Positions 40,729-49,268 of a DNA stretch of 64,000 nt are shown piece after piece (positions within the stretch are counted from its first letter, which is position 1; the number at the start of each line of letters is the position of its first letter). The position numbers were made by a program, and so were the translations under genes. Source of the DNA: JBBQXK01 sp038251625 (GTDB taxonomy: Bacteria > Pseudomonadota > Alphaproteobacteria > Rhodobacterales > Rhodobacteraceae); NCBI GenBank assembly GCA_038251625.1, contig JBBSBE010000007.1:1-64000 (forward strand), in the 5' to 3' direction. The notes beneath the pieces are model-generated. The model was not told where the DNA came from. It was given only the letters and a program-made list of their open reading frames with translations, and did no database searches.

Positions 40729-42932
40729 CAGTAGCCTCCCGCCAGCGTGACCCAGGTGATCAGCGCCGCGATCCCCAGCACCATCGCGAAGGCATAGTGG
40801 AAGAGGTACCCCGACTGCACGCGTACCGCGGCCCTCGTCACCCACGGGATAAAGCCTAACGCCACGCCGTTGATCGTGCCGTCGATCACGTCGCCATCAC
40901 CGCGCTTCCACAGGAACCGCGCGATCCACAGCGCGGGGCGGACGAACAGAAAGTCGTAGATCTCGTCGAAATACCACTTGTTGAGGAAGAAAAGGTAGAC
41001 TGGCCAGAATGTCCTGGCCAGTTGGCCCGGCTGCTCGGGCCGCCGGATGTAGAACTGGAACGCCAGACCAAAGCCCAGAAGCATGGCCACGAAGGGCGAA
41101 ACCTTCACCCACTCCGGTACGTCATGCGCTTCGTGGATGATGTGGTTGTCCGGGCCAAAGAAGATACCCCCCGACGGGGCCTTGCCGCCTTCGGCCGCCG
41201 CATGACCGGCTTCGGGTGCCGCCGCTTCGGTGGCAACGGCGGCGTGACCTTCGGCATCTGTGGCTGTTGGAGCGACGCCGCCGGTTTCAGGTGCTGCGGG
41301 GGCGGCGTGAGCCTCGGTGGTTGCCGCCGCGTCACCGGCGGTCGCACCATGGGCTGCGGCAGCCTCGCCATGCCCGCCCTCGGCCGCCATTTCCATGCCG
41401 AACCAACTGCGTACGGCTTCTTCCTTGCCGAAGAACACGTTGTACCAGATCATGCCCGAGAAGATCGCGCCAAGGCCCAGCAGTGCCAGCGGGATCAGCA
41501 TCAGGCGCGGGCTTTCGTGCGGTTCCTGGTGATGATCGTGCCCATGCCCGTTTTGCCCATGGCCCCAACGCGGCGCGCCGTAGAACGTCAGAAACATGAG
41601 GCGCCAGCTATAAAAACTGGTCATGAAGGCCGCGATCACCAGCAGCCAGAAAGCGTAAGGCGCGCCCGCAAAGGCGCTCTCGATCACCGCATCCTTCGAC
41701 AGGAACCCGGCGAAGCCGATATGCGTCAGCGGAATGCCCACCCCGGTGATGGCCAGCGTGCCCACCATCATCGCGGCAAAGGTATAGGGGATGTGCTTTC
41801 TCAGGCCCCCGTAGTTGCGCATGTCCTGTTCATGGTGCGTGGCATGGATCACCGAGCCTGCGCCAAGGAACAACATCGCCTTGAAGAACGCATGGGTGAA
41901 AAGGTGGAACATCGCAACGGAATAGGCGCCCAGCCCGGCGGCCACGAACATGTAGCCAAGCTGCGAACAGGTGGAATAGGCGATCACGCGCTTGATGTCG
42001 GTCTGCACCAGACCGACGGTCGCTGCAAAAAAGGCTGTCACGGCCCCAAGGCCCGTGATGAAGGCCAGCGCGTTTGGCGCAAACTCCATGATCGGCGACA
42101 TACGGCACACAAGAAACACACCCGCCGTCACCATGGTCGCTGCATGGATCAGCGCGGAAACGGGCGTCGGGCCCTCCATCGCGTCGGGCAGCCAGGTGTG
42201 CAGGATCAACTGCGCCGATTTCCCCATCGCGCCCACGAACAGCAGGACCGAGATCACCTCTGCCGCGTTCCAGTCGCGCCAGAGAAAGCTCAGCGTCTCA
42301 TTCGCCAGTTGCGGCCCCGCAGCAAAGATATCGTCGAAACGCACGCTATCGGTCATGTAGTAAAGGCCGAAAATCCCCAGCGCGAAGCCGAAATCCCCCA
42401 CCCGGTTGACGATGAACGCCTTCATTGCCGCCGCATTGGCGCTGGCCTTGCGGTAGTAGAACCCGATCAGCAGATAGGACGCGACGCCCACGCCTTCCCA
42501 GCCAAAGAAGATCTGGACAAGGTTATCCCCCGTCACCAGCATCAGCATCGCGAAGGTGAAGCCCGACAGATAGGCAAAGAAGCGCGCCTTGTAGTGCTCG
42601 CCCTCCTTCCAGTTGTCGTCATGCGCCATGTAGCCAAAGGAATAAAGGTGCACCAACGCCGAGACGGTGGTGACCACCACCAGCATGATCGCCGTCAACC
42701 GGTCCAGCCTGATGCCCCATTCGGTGAACAGGCTCCCGCTTTCGATCCAGCGCAGGATGGTGATGTGCTGGGTCACCCCGTCGAAGGTGAAGAAGACGAT
42801 CCACGACAGGAAGGCCGCAAGGAACAACAGGCCCGTGGCAATCACCTGCCCCGCCGTCTCGCCAAAGAACCGCCAGCCAAAGCCGCAGATCAGCGCGCCG
42901 AACATCGGCGCGAAAAGGATGATCGTGGTCAT
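40728..42932 (-). CDS. nuoL: NADH-quinone oxidoreductase subunit L
   Basis: The distal proton-pumping subunit of complex I with its long lateral helix, 734 residues, about 120 longer than in E. coli. Core blocks are FFGWEGVGVASYLLIGFYY, HTWLPDAMEGPTPVSALIHAATMVTA and KRVIAYSTCSQLGYM. The extra length comes from a His-rich stretch at about 457-475 (GHGHDHHQEPHES) and an Ala/Gly/His-rich low-complexity segment at about 512-590, both in the loop before the lateral helix. It is four bases downstream of nuoK. Confidence 0.97.
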   Translation of the reverse strand: MTTIILFAPMFGALICGFGWRFFGETAGQVIATGLLFLAAFLSWIVFFTFDGVTQHITILRWIESGSLFTEWGIRLDRLTAIMLVVVTTVSALVHLYSFGYMAHDDNWKEGEHYKARFFAYLSGFTFAMLMLVTGDNLVQIFFGWEGVGVASYLLIGFYYRKASANAAAMKAFIVNRVGDFGFALGIFGLYYMTDSVRFDDIFAAGPQLANETLSFLWRDWNAAEVISVLLFVGAMGKSAQLILHTWLPDAMEGPTPVSALIHAATMVTAGVFLVCRMSPIMEFAPNALAFITGLGAVTAFFAATVGLVQTDIKRVIAYSTCSQLGYMFVAAGLGAYSVAMFHLFTHAFFKAMLFLGAGSVIHATHHEQDMRNYGGLRKHIPYTFAAMMVGTLAITGVGIPLTHIGFAGFLSKDAVIESAFAGAPYAFWLLVIAAFMTSFYSWRLMFLTFYGAPRWGHGQNGHGHDHHQEPHESPRLMLIPLALLGLGAIFSGMIWYNVFFGKEEAVRSWFGMEMAAEGGHGEAAAAHGATAGDAAATTEAHAAPAAPETGGVAPTATDAEGHAAVATEAAAPEAGHAAAEGGKAPSGGIFFGPDNHIIHEAHDVPEWVKVSPFVAMLLGFGLAFQFYIRRPEQPGQLARTFWPVYLFFLNKWYFDEIYDFLFVRPALWIARFLWKRGDGDVIDGTINGVALGFIPWVTRAAVRVQSGYLFHYAFAMVLGIAALITWVTLAGGY

Positions 42933-42936
42933 GCGC

Positions 42937-43248
42937 TCAGCCCTTCATCACATTCACGTCTTCCACGTCGATGGTCCCCCGCGTGCGGAAGAAAACAACG
43001 AGGATGGCAAGGCCGATGGCGGCCTCGGCGGCGGCAACGGTGAGGACGAACATGGTGAACACCTGCCCCACCAGATCACCCGAAAAGGCGCTGAACGCCA
43101 CGAGGTTGATGTTGACTGCAAGCAGCATCAGCTCGATCGACATCAGGATCACGATCACATTCTTCCGGTTCAGGAAGATGCCGAAAATCCCGATCACGAA
43201 CAGCGCCGCCGCCACCGCGAGGTAATGTTCCAGTCCCACCGTCTGCAT
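42937..43248 (-). CDS. nuoK: NADH-quinone oxidoreductase subunit K
   Basis: Small membrane subunit of complex I, 103 residues with three hydrophobic segments. The conserved membrane Glu residues are in SIELMLLAVNINLVAF and AAAEAAIGLAILV. ATG 43248 with GAGGGA upstream gives the usual length. A 64-base spacer with a small hairpin separates it from the unknown gene upstream. Confidence 0.97.
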   Translation of the reverse strand: MQTVGLEHYLAVAAALFVIGIFGIFLNRKNVIVILMSIELMLLAVNINLVAFSAFSGDLVGQVFTMFVLTVAAAEAAIGLAILVVFFRTRGTIDVEDVNVMKG

Positions 43249-43280
43249 CGTTCCCTCGCCCGGGTTTCCCCGTTCTACAA

Positions 43281-43296
43281 TGCGTGCTCGCACGCA
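43281..43296. repeat. Small perfect hairpin in the spacer before nuoK
   Basis: TGCGTGC (43281-43287) and GCACGCA (43290-43296) pair perfectly around a two-base loop. It lies between the unknown secreted-protein gene and nuoK and could stabilise or attenuate the transcript at this insertion point. Confidence 0.35.
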
Positions 43297-43312
43297 GCCT
43301 ACCTTCACCAAT

Positions 43313-43888
43313 TCACTCTACAGCGCCCACACTCTCTGGGTAGAAAAGCTTGCAACCACAGTTGGCCGGATATTTCTGCCAAAGCCAAAACGCGCCAAGC
43401 CCATTCGGATCGTTGTCTGACTCGCTCTTGACATAGGAAATCAAGTTGTGCGCAAGTGCTTGCTTGGCCAAAGAATCTACACTGTCAGTGCGGCTTGCCC
43501 TGATCGGGCCATTCGGCGGCTGGATTTCTGAAACGCTCTCATGGATATACCCACCAACCATCGCCGCACTTTCTGTTTGCGTTCCCTTGATGGCGATGGC
43601 TTTGCCGGTTTCACATTCAGTAAACACAAGCCATTCGACAGTTGTACACCCGGACCCATAAATCACTCTTTGGGCGACGCGCCCATCGCCCCTATCGTAG
43701 GCTTTACCCTCACTCAGTTTATCACGGCCAAACTCACCCGCCTCAGTATCAGCATTCGTGAAGCTGCAATCTCGCATACGAGTCATCGGGTTATTGAAAA
43801 AGTCCCTTGTCTGGGAACAGGCGAGCCCCTGATCTGGCCAAACCGCCAGCCAAAGCAGGACGGCACCTATGCCGAACTCTACCCGCAT
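43313..43888 (-). CDS. Secreted Cys-rich protein of unknown function inserted between nuoJ and nuoK
   Basis: A 191-residue protein that I do not recognise. An N-terminal signal peptide ends near AC24 (VWPDQGLACS), and six Cys lie at 24, 41, 81, 92, 177 and 179. The gene starts at ATG 43888, sharing its A with the nuoJ stop (TGATG). A longer upstream reading frame is a shadow of nuoJ. Base composition is unlike its surroundings: a hand count of 43381-43620 gives 126 G+C in 240 bases (about 52 percent), while the neighbouring nuo genes are clearly higher. This suggests recent acquisition into the operon. Confidence 0.75.
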   Translation of the reverse strand: MRVEFGIGAVLLWLAVWPDQGLACSQTRDFFNNPMTRMRDCSFTNADTEAGEFGRDKLSEGKAYDRGDGRVAQRVIYGSGCTTVEWLVFTECETGKAIAIKGTQTESAAMVGGYIHESVSEIQPPNGPIRASRTDSVDSLAKQALAHNLISYVKSESDNDPNGLGAFWLWQKYPANCGCKLFYPESVGAVE

Positions 43889-44502
43889 CACAACCCCTGC
43901 CCCGGCTTCACGTCCTTCAATTCCATCGCCTTGCCCGGATCGCGCCACATCTGATGCAGAACGTTCTGGCGCTTGATGTCCTTTCGGTGCCGCAGCGTCA
44001 AAAGGATCGCGCCGATCATGGCCACCAGCAGGATCATGCCCGCCAGTTGAAAGAGCAGCAGATACTTGTCGTAGATCAGCAACCCTAGGGCGCGTGTGTT
44101 CTCGATTTGCGCCGCATCCGGCGCCACGGCCCCGCGCAGCGCGGGCGCGCCCTCGGCCTCTTGCCACGCGCCCAAGGCGAGGCCGAACTGCATCAGGATC
44201 ACCACCCCGATCAGCAGGGCCATCGGCATGTAGCGCGCCATCTCGCCCTTCAACTCGGCAAAGTCCACGTCCAGCATCATGACGACGAAGAGAAACAGAA
44301 CCGCGACGGCGCCGACATAGACGATGATCAGAAGCATCGCCACGAATTCGGCCCCCAGAAGCACGAAAAGCCCGGCGGAGGAGATGAAGGCGAGGATCAG
44401 CCACAGCACCGAATGCACCGGGTTGCGGCTGACCGTCATCAGCAATCCTGCCGTCACGGCGGTGATCCCGAAGGCATAGAAGGCAAGCGCGGATACGGTC
44501 AT
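43888..44502 (-). CDS. nuoJ: NADH-quinone oxidoreductase subunit J
   Basis: Membrane subunit of complex I, 204 residues with five hydrophobic segments; GAEFVAMLLIIVYVGAVAVLFLFV is the pi-bulge helix of TM3. The C-terminal part is longer and more polar than in E. coli, as in other alphaproteobacteria. It overlaps the carboxymuconolactone-decarboxylase-like gene upstream by four bases and the secreted-protein gene downstream by one. Confidence 0.96.
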   Translation of the reverse strand: MTVSALAFYAFGITAVTAGLLMTVSRNPVHSVLWLILAFISSAGLFVLLGAEFVAMLLIIVYVGAVAVLFLFVVMMLDVDFAELKGEMARYMPMALLIGVVILMQFGLALGAWQEAEGAPALRGAVAPDAAQIENTRALGLLIYDKYLLLFQLAGMILLVAMIGAILLTLRHRKDIKRQNVLHQMWRDPGKAMELKDVKPGQGL

Positions 44503-44909
44503 TCCGGTTTCTCCTCGGTCTCGGCGAACACACCTTGCGCGATCTCCAGCGCCTTTTGCATCGCGGGGAGGCCGCCGAACATCGACATCTGATAGATCGT
44601 CTCGGCAATCTCGCGCTGCGTGGCGCCTGCCTCCAACGCGTGGCGGACTGAAAGGCGCAACTGCGGCTCGGCCTGCGCCCCCAGAACCGTCAGCGCGGCG
44701 ATGGTCACCAGCATCCGGGTTTTCGCGTCAAGGCCATCCCGGTTGAAGGTGCGGCCAAAGGCCATCTCCATGAAATCCTTCGACATCGTGGGGATCATGT
44801 TCTCGAACCCCGTCACCCGGAACGTCTCCAACGCAGGGTTGAAGGCGCGCGCCATCTGCTGGCTTTGCTCCATCATGCCTTGCATCATCTTGGCGAAAGC
44901 GTCGGTCAT
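44499..44909 (-). CDS. Carboxymuconolactone decarboxylase (YurZ)-like protein in the nuo operon
   Basis: A 136-residue protein with the CMD/AhpD-type helical fold (LDAKTRMLVTIAALTVLGAQAEPQLRLSVRHALEAGATQREIAETIYQ split over the mid part). It contains no Cys at all, so the CxxC redox centre of AhpD is absent. The first 35 residues are Met- and Gln-rich. ATG 44909 with GGTGAG upstream is used. It is placed between nuoI (four bases upstream) and nuoJ (ATGA overlap). Function in complex I or elsewhere is unknown. Confidence 0.85.
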   Translation of the reverse strand: MTDAFAKMMQGMMEQSQQMARAFNPALETFRVTGFENMIPTMSKDFMEMAFGRTFNRDGLDAKTRMLVTIAALTVLGAQAEPQLRLSVRHALEAGATQREIAETIYQMSMFGGLPAMQKALEIAQGVFAETEEKPE

Positions 44910-44913
44910 ATGC

Positions 44914-45408
44914 TCACCGGTAGGGCGCGTCGATTTCAAGGTTGCGGGCAATCTCGGCCTCCCAGCGGTCGCCGTTCGCCAAAAGCTTGTCCTTGTTGTA
45001 GAACAGCTCTTCCCGCGTTTCGGTCGAAAACTCGAAGTTCGGGCCTTCCACGATGGCATCAACCGGGCACGCCTCCTGGCAGAAGCCGCAGTAGATGCAC
45101 TTCGTCATGTCGATGTCATAGCGGGTGGTGCGGCGGCTGCCGTCATCGCGGGGTTCGGCGTCGATGGTGATGGCTTGCGCAGGGCAGATCGCCTCGCACA
45201 GCTTGCAGGCAATGCAGCGTTCCTCGCCGCTGGGATACCGGCGCAGCGCGTGCTCACCCCGGAAGCGGGGGGAAAGCGGGCCCTTTTCGTGTGGGTAGTT
45301 GAGCGTGGCCTTGGGCGCGAAGAAGTACTTCATCCCAAGCGCAAAACCCTTGAAGAAATCCTGCAGCAGGAAATAGCGGGTCGCGCGGTTCCAGTCGATG
45401 TTGCTCAT
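44914..45408 (-). CDS. nuoI: NADH-quinone oxidoreductase subunit I
   Basis: Connects the peripheral arm to the membrane arm and holds clusters N6a and N6b. In 164 residues both [4Fe-4S] motifs are complete: C65, C68, C71 and C75, and C104, C107, C110 and C114. The N-terminal RATRYFLLQDFFKGFALGMKY is the amphipathic part typical of mitochondrial-like enzymes. Its ATG overlaps the stop of a small unknown gene by four bases. Confidence 0.98.
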   Translation of the reverse strand: MSNIDWNRATRYFLLQDFFKGFALGMKYFFAPKATLNYPHEKGPLSPRFRGEHALRRYPSGEERCIACKLCEAICPAQAITIDAEPRDDGSRRTTRYDIDMTKCIYCGFCQEACPVDAIVEGPNFEFSTETREELFYNKDKLLANGDRWEAEIARNLEIDAPYR

Positions 45409-45617
45409 CCCTCGATCCCCAGCTTCGTTTCAATGTGTTCGACCCGCCCGTCGATGTCGTGCAGGTATCTTCCCAGCGCGACAAGGATACCGGTATTCCC
45501 ATCCACCTTCGCCTCAAGATCGTCGATCCGGCCCGCCAGCTTTTCATCGAGCTTGTGGATGTCCGACCTGATCAGCCGTGATTGCTCGAGCACGATGTTG
45601 TCCACGTTCTCAGCCAT
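45405..45617 (-). CDS. Small coiled-coil protein of unknown function between nuoH and nuoI
   Basis: A 70-residue acidic protein, predicted mostly helical with heptad-like spacing (LEQSRLIRSDIHKLDEKLAG, RIDDLEAKVDG, RVEHIETKLG). No signal or membrane segment. It starts one base after the nuoH stop and overlaps nuoI by four bases, so its translation is coupled to both. I know no function. Confidence 0.7.
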   Translation of the reverse strand: MAENVDNIVLEQSRLIRSDIHKLDEKLAGRIDDLEAKVDGNTGILVALGRYLHDIDGRVEHIETKLGIEG

Positions 45618-45618
45618 C

Positions 45619-46656
45619 TCACCCCCCCATTGTCCAGCGCGCCCAGAAGCCGCCGAACACCTCGAATTTCGCCAGAAATGCCACGATCACCACCCAGCCG
45701 ATCGACATCGGCAGGAAGACCTTCCAGCCGATCCGCATCAGTTGGTCATAGCGGTAGCGGGGCACGATGGCCTTCACCATCGCGAAGAGGAAGAAGAAGA
45801 ACGCCATCTTCGCGACCATCCACAAGGCACCATCCGGCAGGCCGGGGATGGGCGACAGCCAGCCGCCGAAAAAGAGCAGGCTCATCAGCGCGCACATCAG
45901 GAAGATCGCGATGTATTCGCCCGCCATGAATAAAAGGTAGGGGGTCGAGGAATATTCCACCATGAACCCCGCCACCAGTTCGGACTCGGCCTCCGGCAGA
46001 TCGAAAGGCGGGCGGTTCGTCTCGGCCAAGGCGCTGATGAAGAACAGGAACACCATTGGCAAATGCGGCAGCCAGTACCAGTTGAAGAGGCCGAAATCGC
46101 CATCCTGCGCCGCGACAATGGCGCCGAAGTTCATGCTGCCGGTCGAGATGATGATGCCGATGATGATCAGGCCCAGCGACACCTCGTAGGAAATCATCTG
46201 CGCCGCCGACCGCAGGGACCCAAGGAACGGGTACTTCGAGTTCGAGGCCCAGCCCCCCATGATCACCCCGTACACCTCAAGCGAGGAGACGGCGAAAACG
46301 AAAAGGATCGCCACGTTGATATCCGACAGCACCCAGCCATCCGAAAACGGGATCACCGCCCAGGCCAGCACCGCGAGCACGAAAGACAGCATCGGAGCAA
46401 GGAAGAACACCGGGCGGTCCGCCCCTGCGGGGACCACGATTTCCTTCACCACGTATTTCAGCGCGTCAGCCACCGTCTGCAACAGGCCCCAGGCACCCAC
46501 CACGTTCGGGCCGCGCCGCATCTGCACGGCGGCCCAGATCTTGCGGTCACCATAGACAAGGAACAGCAGGCTGATCATCACGAAGCCGATGACCAACAGG
46601 CTTTGCGCCGCGATCAAGAGCGCGATGCCCGCCCCCGTCTGCATGAAATCACCCAT
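45619..46656 (-). CDS. nuoH: NADH-quinone oxidoreductase subunit H
   Basis: Membrane subunit at the quinone-binding interface, 345 residues, about eight hydrophobic segments. DRKIWAAVQMRRGPNVVGAWGLLQ, NRPPFDLPEAESELVAGFMVEYS and the C-terminal PRYRYDQLMRIGWKVFLP are diagnostic and hold the acidic residues of the E-channel. It lies 15 bases after a lipoprotein-like gene. Confidence 0.98.
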   Translation of the reverse strand: MGDFMQTGAGIALLIAAQSLLVIGFVMISLLFLVYGDRKIWAAVQMRRGPNVVGAWGLLQTVADALKYVVKEIVVPAGADRPVFFLAPMLSFVLAVLAWAVIPFSDGWVLSDINVAILFVFAVSSLEVYGVIMGGWASNSKYPFLGSLRSAAQMISYEVSLGLIIIGIIISTGSMNFGAIVAAQDGDFGLFNWYWLPHLPMVFLFFISALAETNRPPFDLPEAESELVAGFMVEYSSTPYLLFMAGEYIAIFLMCALMSLLFFGGWLSPIPGLPDGALWMVAKMAFFFFLFAMVKAIVPRYRYDQLMRIGWKVFLPMSIGWVVIVAFLAKFEVFGGFWARWTMGG

Positions 46657-46671
46657 GATCCCTCGCGTCCT

Positions 46672-47076
46672 TCAAACCGTCGGTATGCCCTGCTCGCCGC
46701 AATCGCGCACCACAACCTCGGCGTCGATCGTCTTTACGCCGCGGGGCAGCGCCGCCGAGATGGTGTAAACCGCATCCCCGCGCCAAATGCCACCGCTTTC
46801 CGCCACGGTTGTGCGCACATGCCGCGCAAAACCGAAACCCCGGATCAGCGCATACTGCGCGGCAGCGCAGCGTGCGTAGGCATCCACGTCCTCCCGGCTG
46901 CGCGCGCCACGCATCGCCACGCGGAAATTCACCAGATCGCCATCCAGCAGCAGCGTCTCGATCCCGTTGTAGCGGGGTGCAAACGCCCCCCGTCCCGCCA
47001 CGCCGTCCACCGGACCGCAGGCAACCGCCCCGGCCAGAAGCGGGGTGGCAAGGGCGAGGCGCGCCATGCGGATCAC
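46672..47076 (-). CDS. Predicted lipoprotein of unknown function between nuoG and nuoH
   Basis: A 134-residue protein with a signal peptide ending in a lipobox-like AGAVAC (Cys20). The mature part has short strands (FRVAMRGARSREDVDAYARCAAAQYALI, VYTISAALPRGVKTIDAEVVV). It overlaps nuoG by four bases. I recognise no family. It should be anchored at the periplasmic face, where complex I has no peripheral subunits. Confidence 0.7.
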   Translation of the reverse strand: MIRMARLALATPLLAGAVACGPVDGVAGRGAFAPRYNGIETLLLDGDLVNFRVAMRGARSREDVDAYARCAAAQYALIRGFGFARHVRTTVAESGGIWRGDAVYTISAALPRGVKTIDAEVVVRDCGEQGIPTV

Positions 47077-49091
47077 TCCGCCGCCAGTGGCGCTTGGGTC
47101 CGCGAGGCTGCCAGCCGTGACAATTCGCCCATCAGCGCCGAGGCGCGGGCGATGGGGTTGGTCAGGTAGAAATCGGAGATGGCGGTCTCAAAGGCGCCGC
47201 TCCCCAAGTCGCCCGCCGCGACCGGCATCCATTCGTTCGCCGCGACCTCGTCGATGCGCCCCAGATGCGGATGATCCTTGACCAGCGCGCGCCGCAGGGC
47301 GGCAAGGCTGTCCCACGGCAGGGTCTTGCCCAGTTCGGCAGACAGCGCGCGCAGGATGGCCCAGTTCTCCTTGGCCTCACCCGGCGCGAAACTCGCACGG
47401 AAGGCCAGTTGCGGGCGCCCTTCGGTATTGACGAAAAGGCCGTTCTCTTCCACCCACGTCGCCCCCGGCAGGATGATATCCGCCCGGTGCGCGCCCTTGT
47501 CGCCGTGGCTGCCCTGGTAGATCACGACCGGACCCGCCGGGATGTCCACTTCGTCGGCACCAAGTGAATAGATAACCTCTGCAGCGTCCAGCGCGTCAGA
47601 AACCCCGCCTTCGGTTGTGGCGCCCACGTCCATCGCGCCCACGCGCGCGGCGGCTGTGTGCAGCAACAGGATGCCGGCATCGGTCATCGCGCCGGCCTTC
47701 CGGGCCAGTGCAAGTACGGCGCCGCCATCGGCGCCCGTCAGCGCACCCTGCCCGACAATCACCAGCGTCTTCTTGCCTGCCAGACCCGCAACATCCTGCT
47801 TCAAAAGCGATTCCAGCGCCGCCCGATCCGTGCCGACATGGGTGTAGTCATAGGTCAGGTCAGCCGCCTGACCGACCAGCCCAATCATGGCGCCCTGCGT
47901 CCATGCCTTGCGAATCCGCGCGTTCAGGACCGGCGCCTCGACACGGGGGTTGGTGCCGACAAGCAAGATCGCCGCCGCGCTGTCGATATCGGCAATCGTT
48001 GCCGTTCCCACATAGCCCGACCGGTTCCCCGCAGGCAGCGCCGCACCGTCGGTGCGGCATTCAACCTTGCCGCCCATCCCCTCGACCAGCGCCTTCAGCG
48101 AATAGACCGCCTCGACCGGGGCCAAGTCCCCGATGATCCCGGCCACCCGGTGGCCCTTCATCGCCGCCGCCGCCGCCGCCAGCGCCTTGGGCCAGGTAGC
48201 CTTTTGCAGCTTGCCGTTCACCCGCAGATAGGGCGTATCCAGCCGCTGCCGCCGCAGGCCGTCCCAGACGAACCGGGTCTTGTCTGAAATCCATTCCTCG
48301 TTCACGCCGTCATGGTTGCGCGGCAGGATGCGCATCACTTCGCGCCCCTTGGTATCGACGCGGATGTTCGACCCCAGCGCATCCATCACGTCGATCGTCT
48401 CGGTCTTGGTCAACTCCCAGGGCCGCGCGGTAAAGGCATAGGGCTTCGAGGTCAGCGCGCCCACCGGGCAAAGGTCGATGATGTTGCCCTGAAGGTTGGA
48501 GGAAAGCGTCTCGTTCAGATAACTTGTGATTTCGGCATCCTCGCCGCGCCCTGTTTGGCCCATCTGATGGATACCCGCCACTTCGGTGGTGAACCGCACG
48601 CAACGGGTGCAAGAGATGCAGCGCGTCATGTGCGTCTCGACCAAAGGCCCCAGGTCGAGGTCATCGCTGGCCCGCTTCGGCTCGCGGTAGCGGCTGAAAT
48701 CCACGCCATAGGCCATCGCCTGATCCTGCAGATCGCATTCGCCGCCCTGATCGCAGATCGGGCAGTCAAGCGGGTGGTTGATGAGCAGGAACTCCATCAC
48801 CCCCTCACGCGCCTTCTTGACCATGGGGGAGTTGGTCTTGACCAGCGGCGGCTCGCCGTCCTTGCCGGGCCGCAGGTCCCGCACCTGCATCGCACAGGAT
48901 GCCGCAGGTTTCGGCGGCCCGCCCACCACCTCGACCAGACACATCCGGCAGTTGCCCGCGATCGTCAGCCGCTCGTGATAGCAAAAGCGGGGGATCTCGA
49001 CCCCTGCGACCTCGGCCGCCTGAATGATCGTCATCGCGCCATCCACCTCGACGATATTGCCGTCGATATTGATCTTCTTGAGGTCAGACAT
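47073..49091 (-). CDS. nuoG: NADH-quinone oxidoreductase subunit G
   Basis: The large peripheral iron-sulphur subunit, 672 residues. The [2Fe-2S] ligands C37, C48, C51 and C66, the His/Cys3 cluster H106, C110, C113 and C119, and the third cluster C158, C161 and C164 with a later Cys are present. The extra N7 cluster motif of the E. coli enzyme is not evident, as expected for mitochondrial-like complexes. The C-terminal molybdopterin-oxidoreductase-like domain is degenerate. Its start overlaps the upstream 59-residue gene by eight bases. Confidence 0.97.
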   Translation of the reverse strand: MSDLKKINIDGNIVEVDGAMTIIQAAEVAGVEIPRFCYHERLTIAGNCRMCLVEVVGGPPKPAASCAMQVRDLRPGKDGEPPLVKTNSPMVKKAREGVMEFLLINHPLDCPICDQGGECDLQDQAMAYGVDFSRYREPKRASDDLDLGPLVETHMTRCISCTRCVRFTTEVAGIHQMGQTGRGEDAEITSYLNETLSSNLQGNIIDLCPVGALTSKPYAFTARPWELTKTETIDVMDALGSNIRVDTKGREVMRILPRNHDGVNEEWISDKTRFVWDGLRRQRLDTPYLRVNGKLQKATWPKALAAAAAAMKGHRVAGIIGDLAPVEAVYSLKALVEGMGGKVECRTDGAALPAGNRSGYVGTATIADIDSAAAILLVGTNPRVEAPVLNARIRKAWTQGAMIGLVGQAADLTYDYTHVGTDRAALESLLKQDVAGLAGKKTLVIVGQGALTGADGGAVLALARKAGAMTDAGILLLHTAAARVGAMDVGATTEGGVSDALDAAEVIYSLGADEVDIPAGPVVIYQGSHGDKGAHRADIILPGATWVEENGLFVNTEGRPQLAFRASFAPGEAKENWAILRALSAELGKTLPWDSLAALRRALVKDHPHLGRIDEVAANEWMPVAAGDLGSGAFETAISDFYLTNPIARASALMGELSRLAASRTQAPLAAE

Positions 49092-49263
49092 GCCGCGCTT
49101 CCTTCCGTCGTACCAAGGCCCACACCCCGCGCAACCGGGCCATCAGCCCCGGTGCCAGCGGCGCATCAGCCGTTTTTTCCGCTTCGGCGAAATGTGCCAA
49201 CGGCTTTAGCCGGGCGTCCATCTCACGCATCAGATGCTTTGGGTCGAGGCTGCCATAACACAT
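49084..49263 (-). CDS. Small protein of unknown function upstream of nuoG
   Basis: A 59-residue protein starting MCYGSLDPKHLMREMDARL and ending in a basic stretch (RLRGVWALVRRKEARHV). It begins at ATG 49263, five bases after the stop of the DUF3291 gene, and overlaps nuoG by eight bases. The placement and family-like MCYG start suggest a real gene. Function unknown. Confidence 0.6.
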   Translation of the reverse strand: MCYGSLDPKHLMREMDARLKPLAHFAEAEKTADAPLAPGLMARLRGVWALVRRKEARHV

Positions 49264-49268
49264 CGCGT

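Noticed and set aside
43313..44608. A 431-codon minus-strand frame spanning nuoJ
   Set aside because: The N-terminal 240 residues are an out-of-frame reading of nuoJ and its neighbour; only the part from ATG 43888 is a plausible gene.
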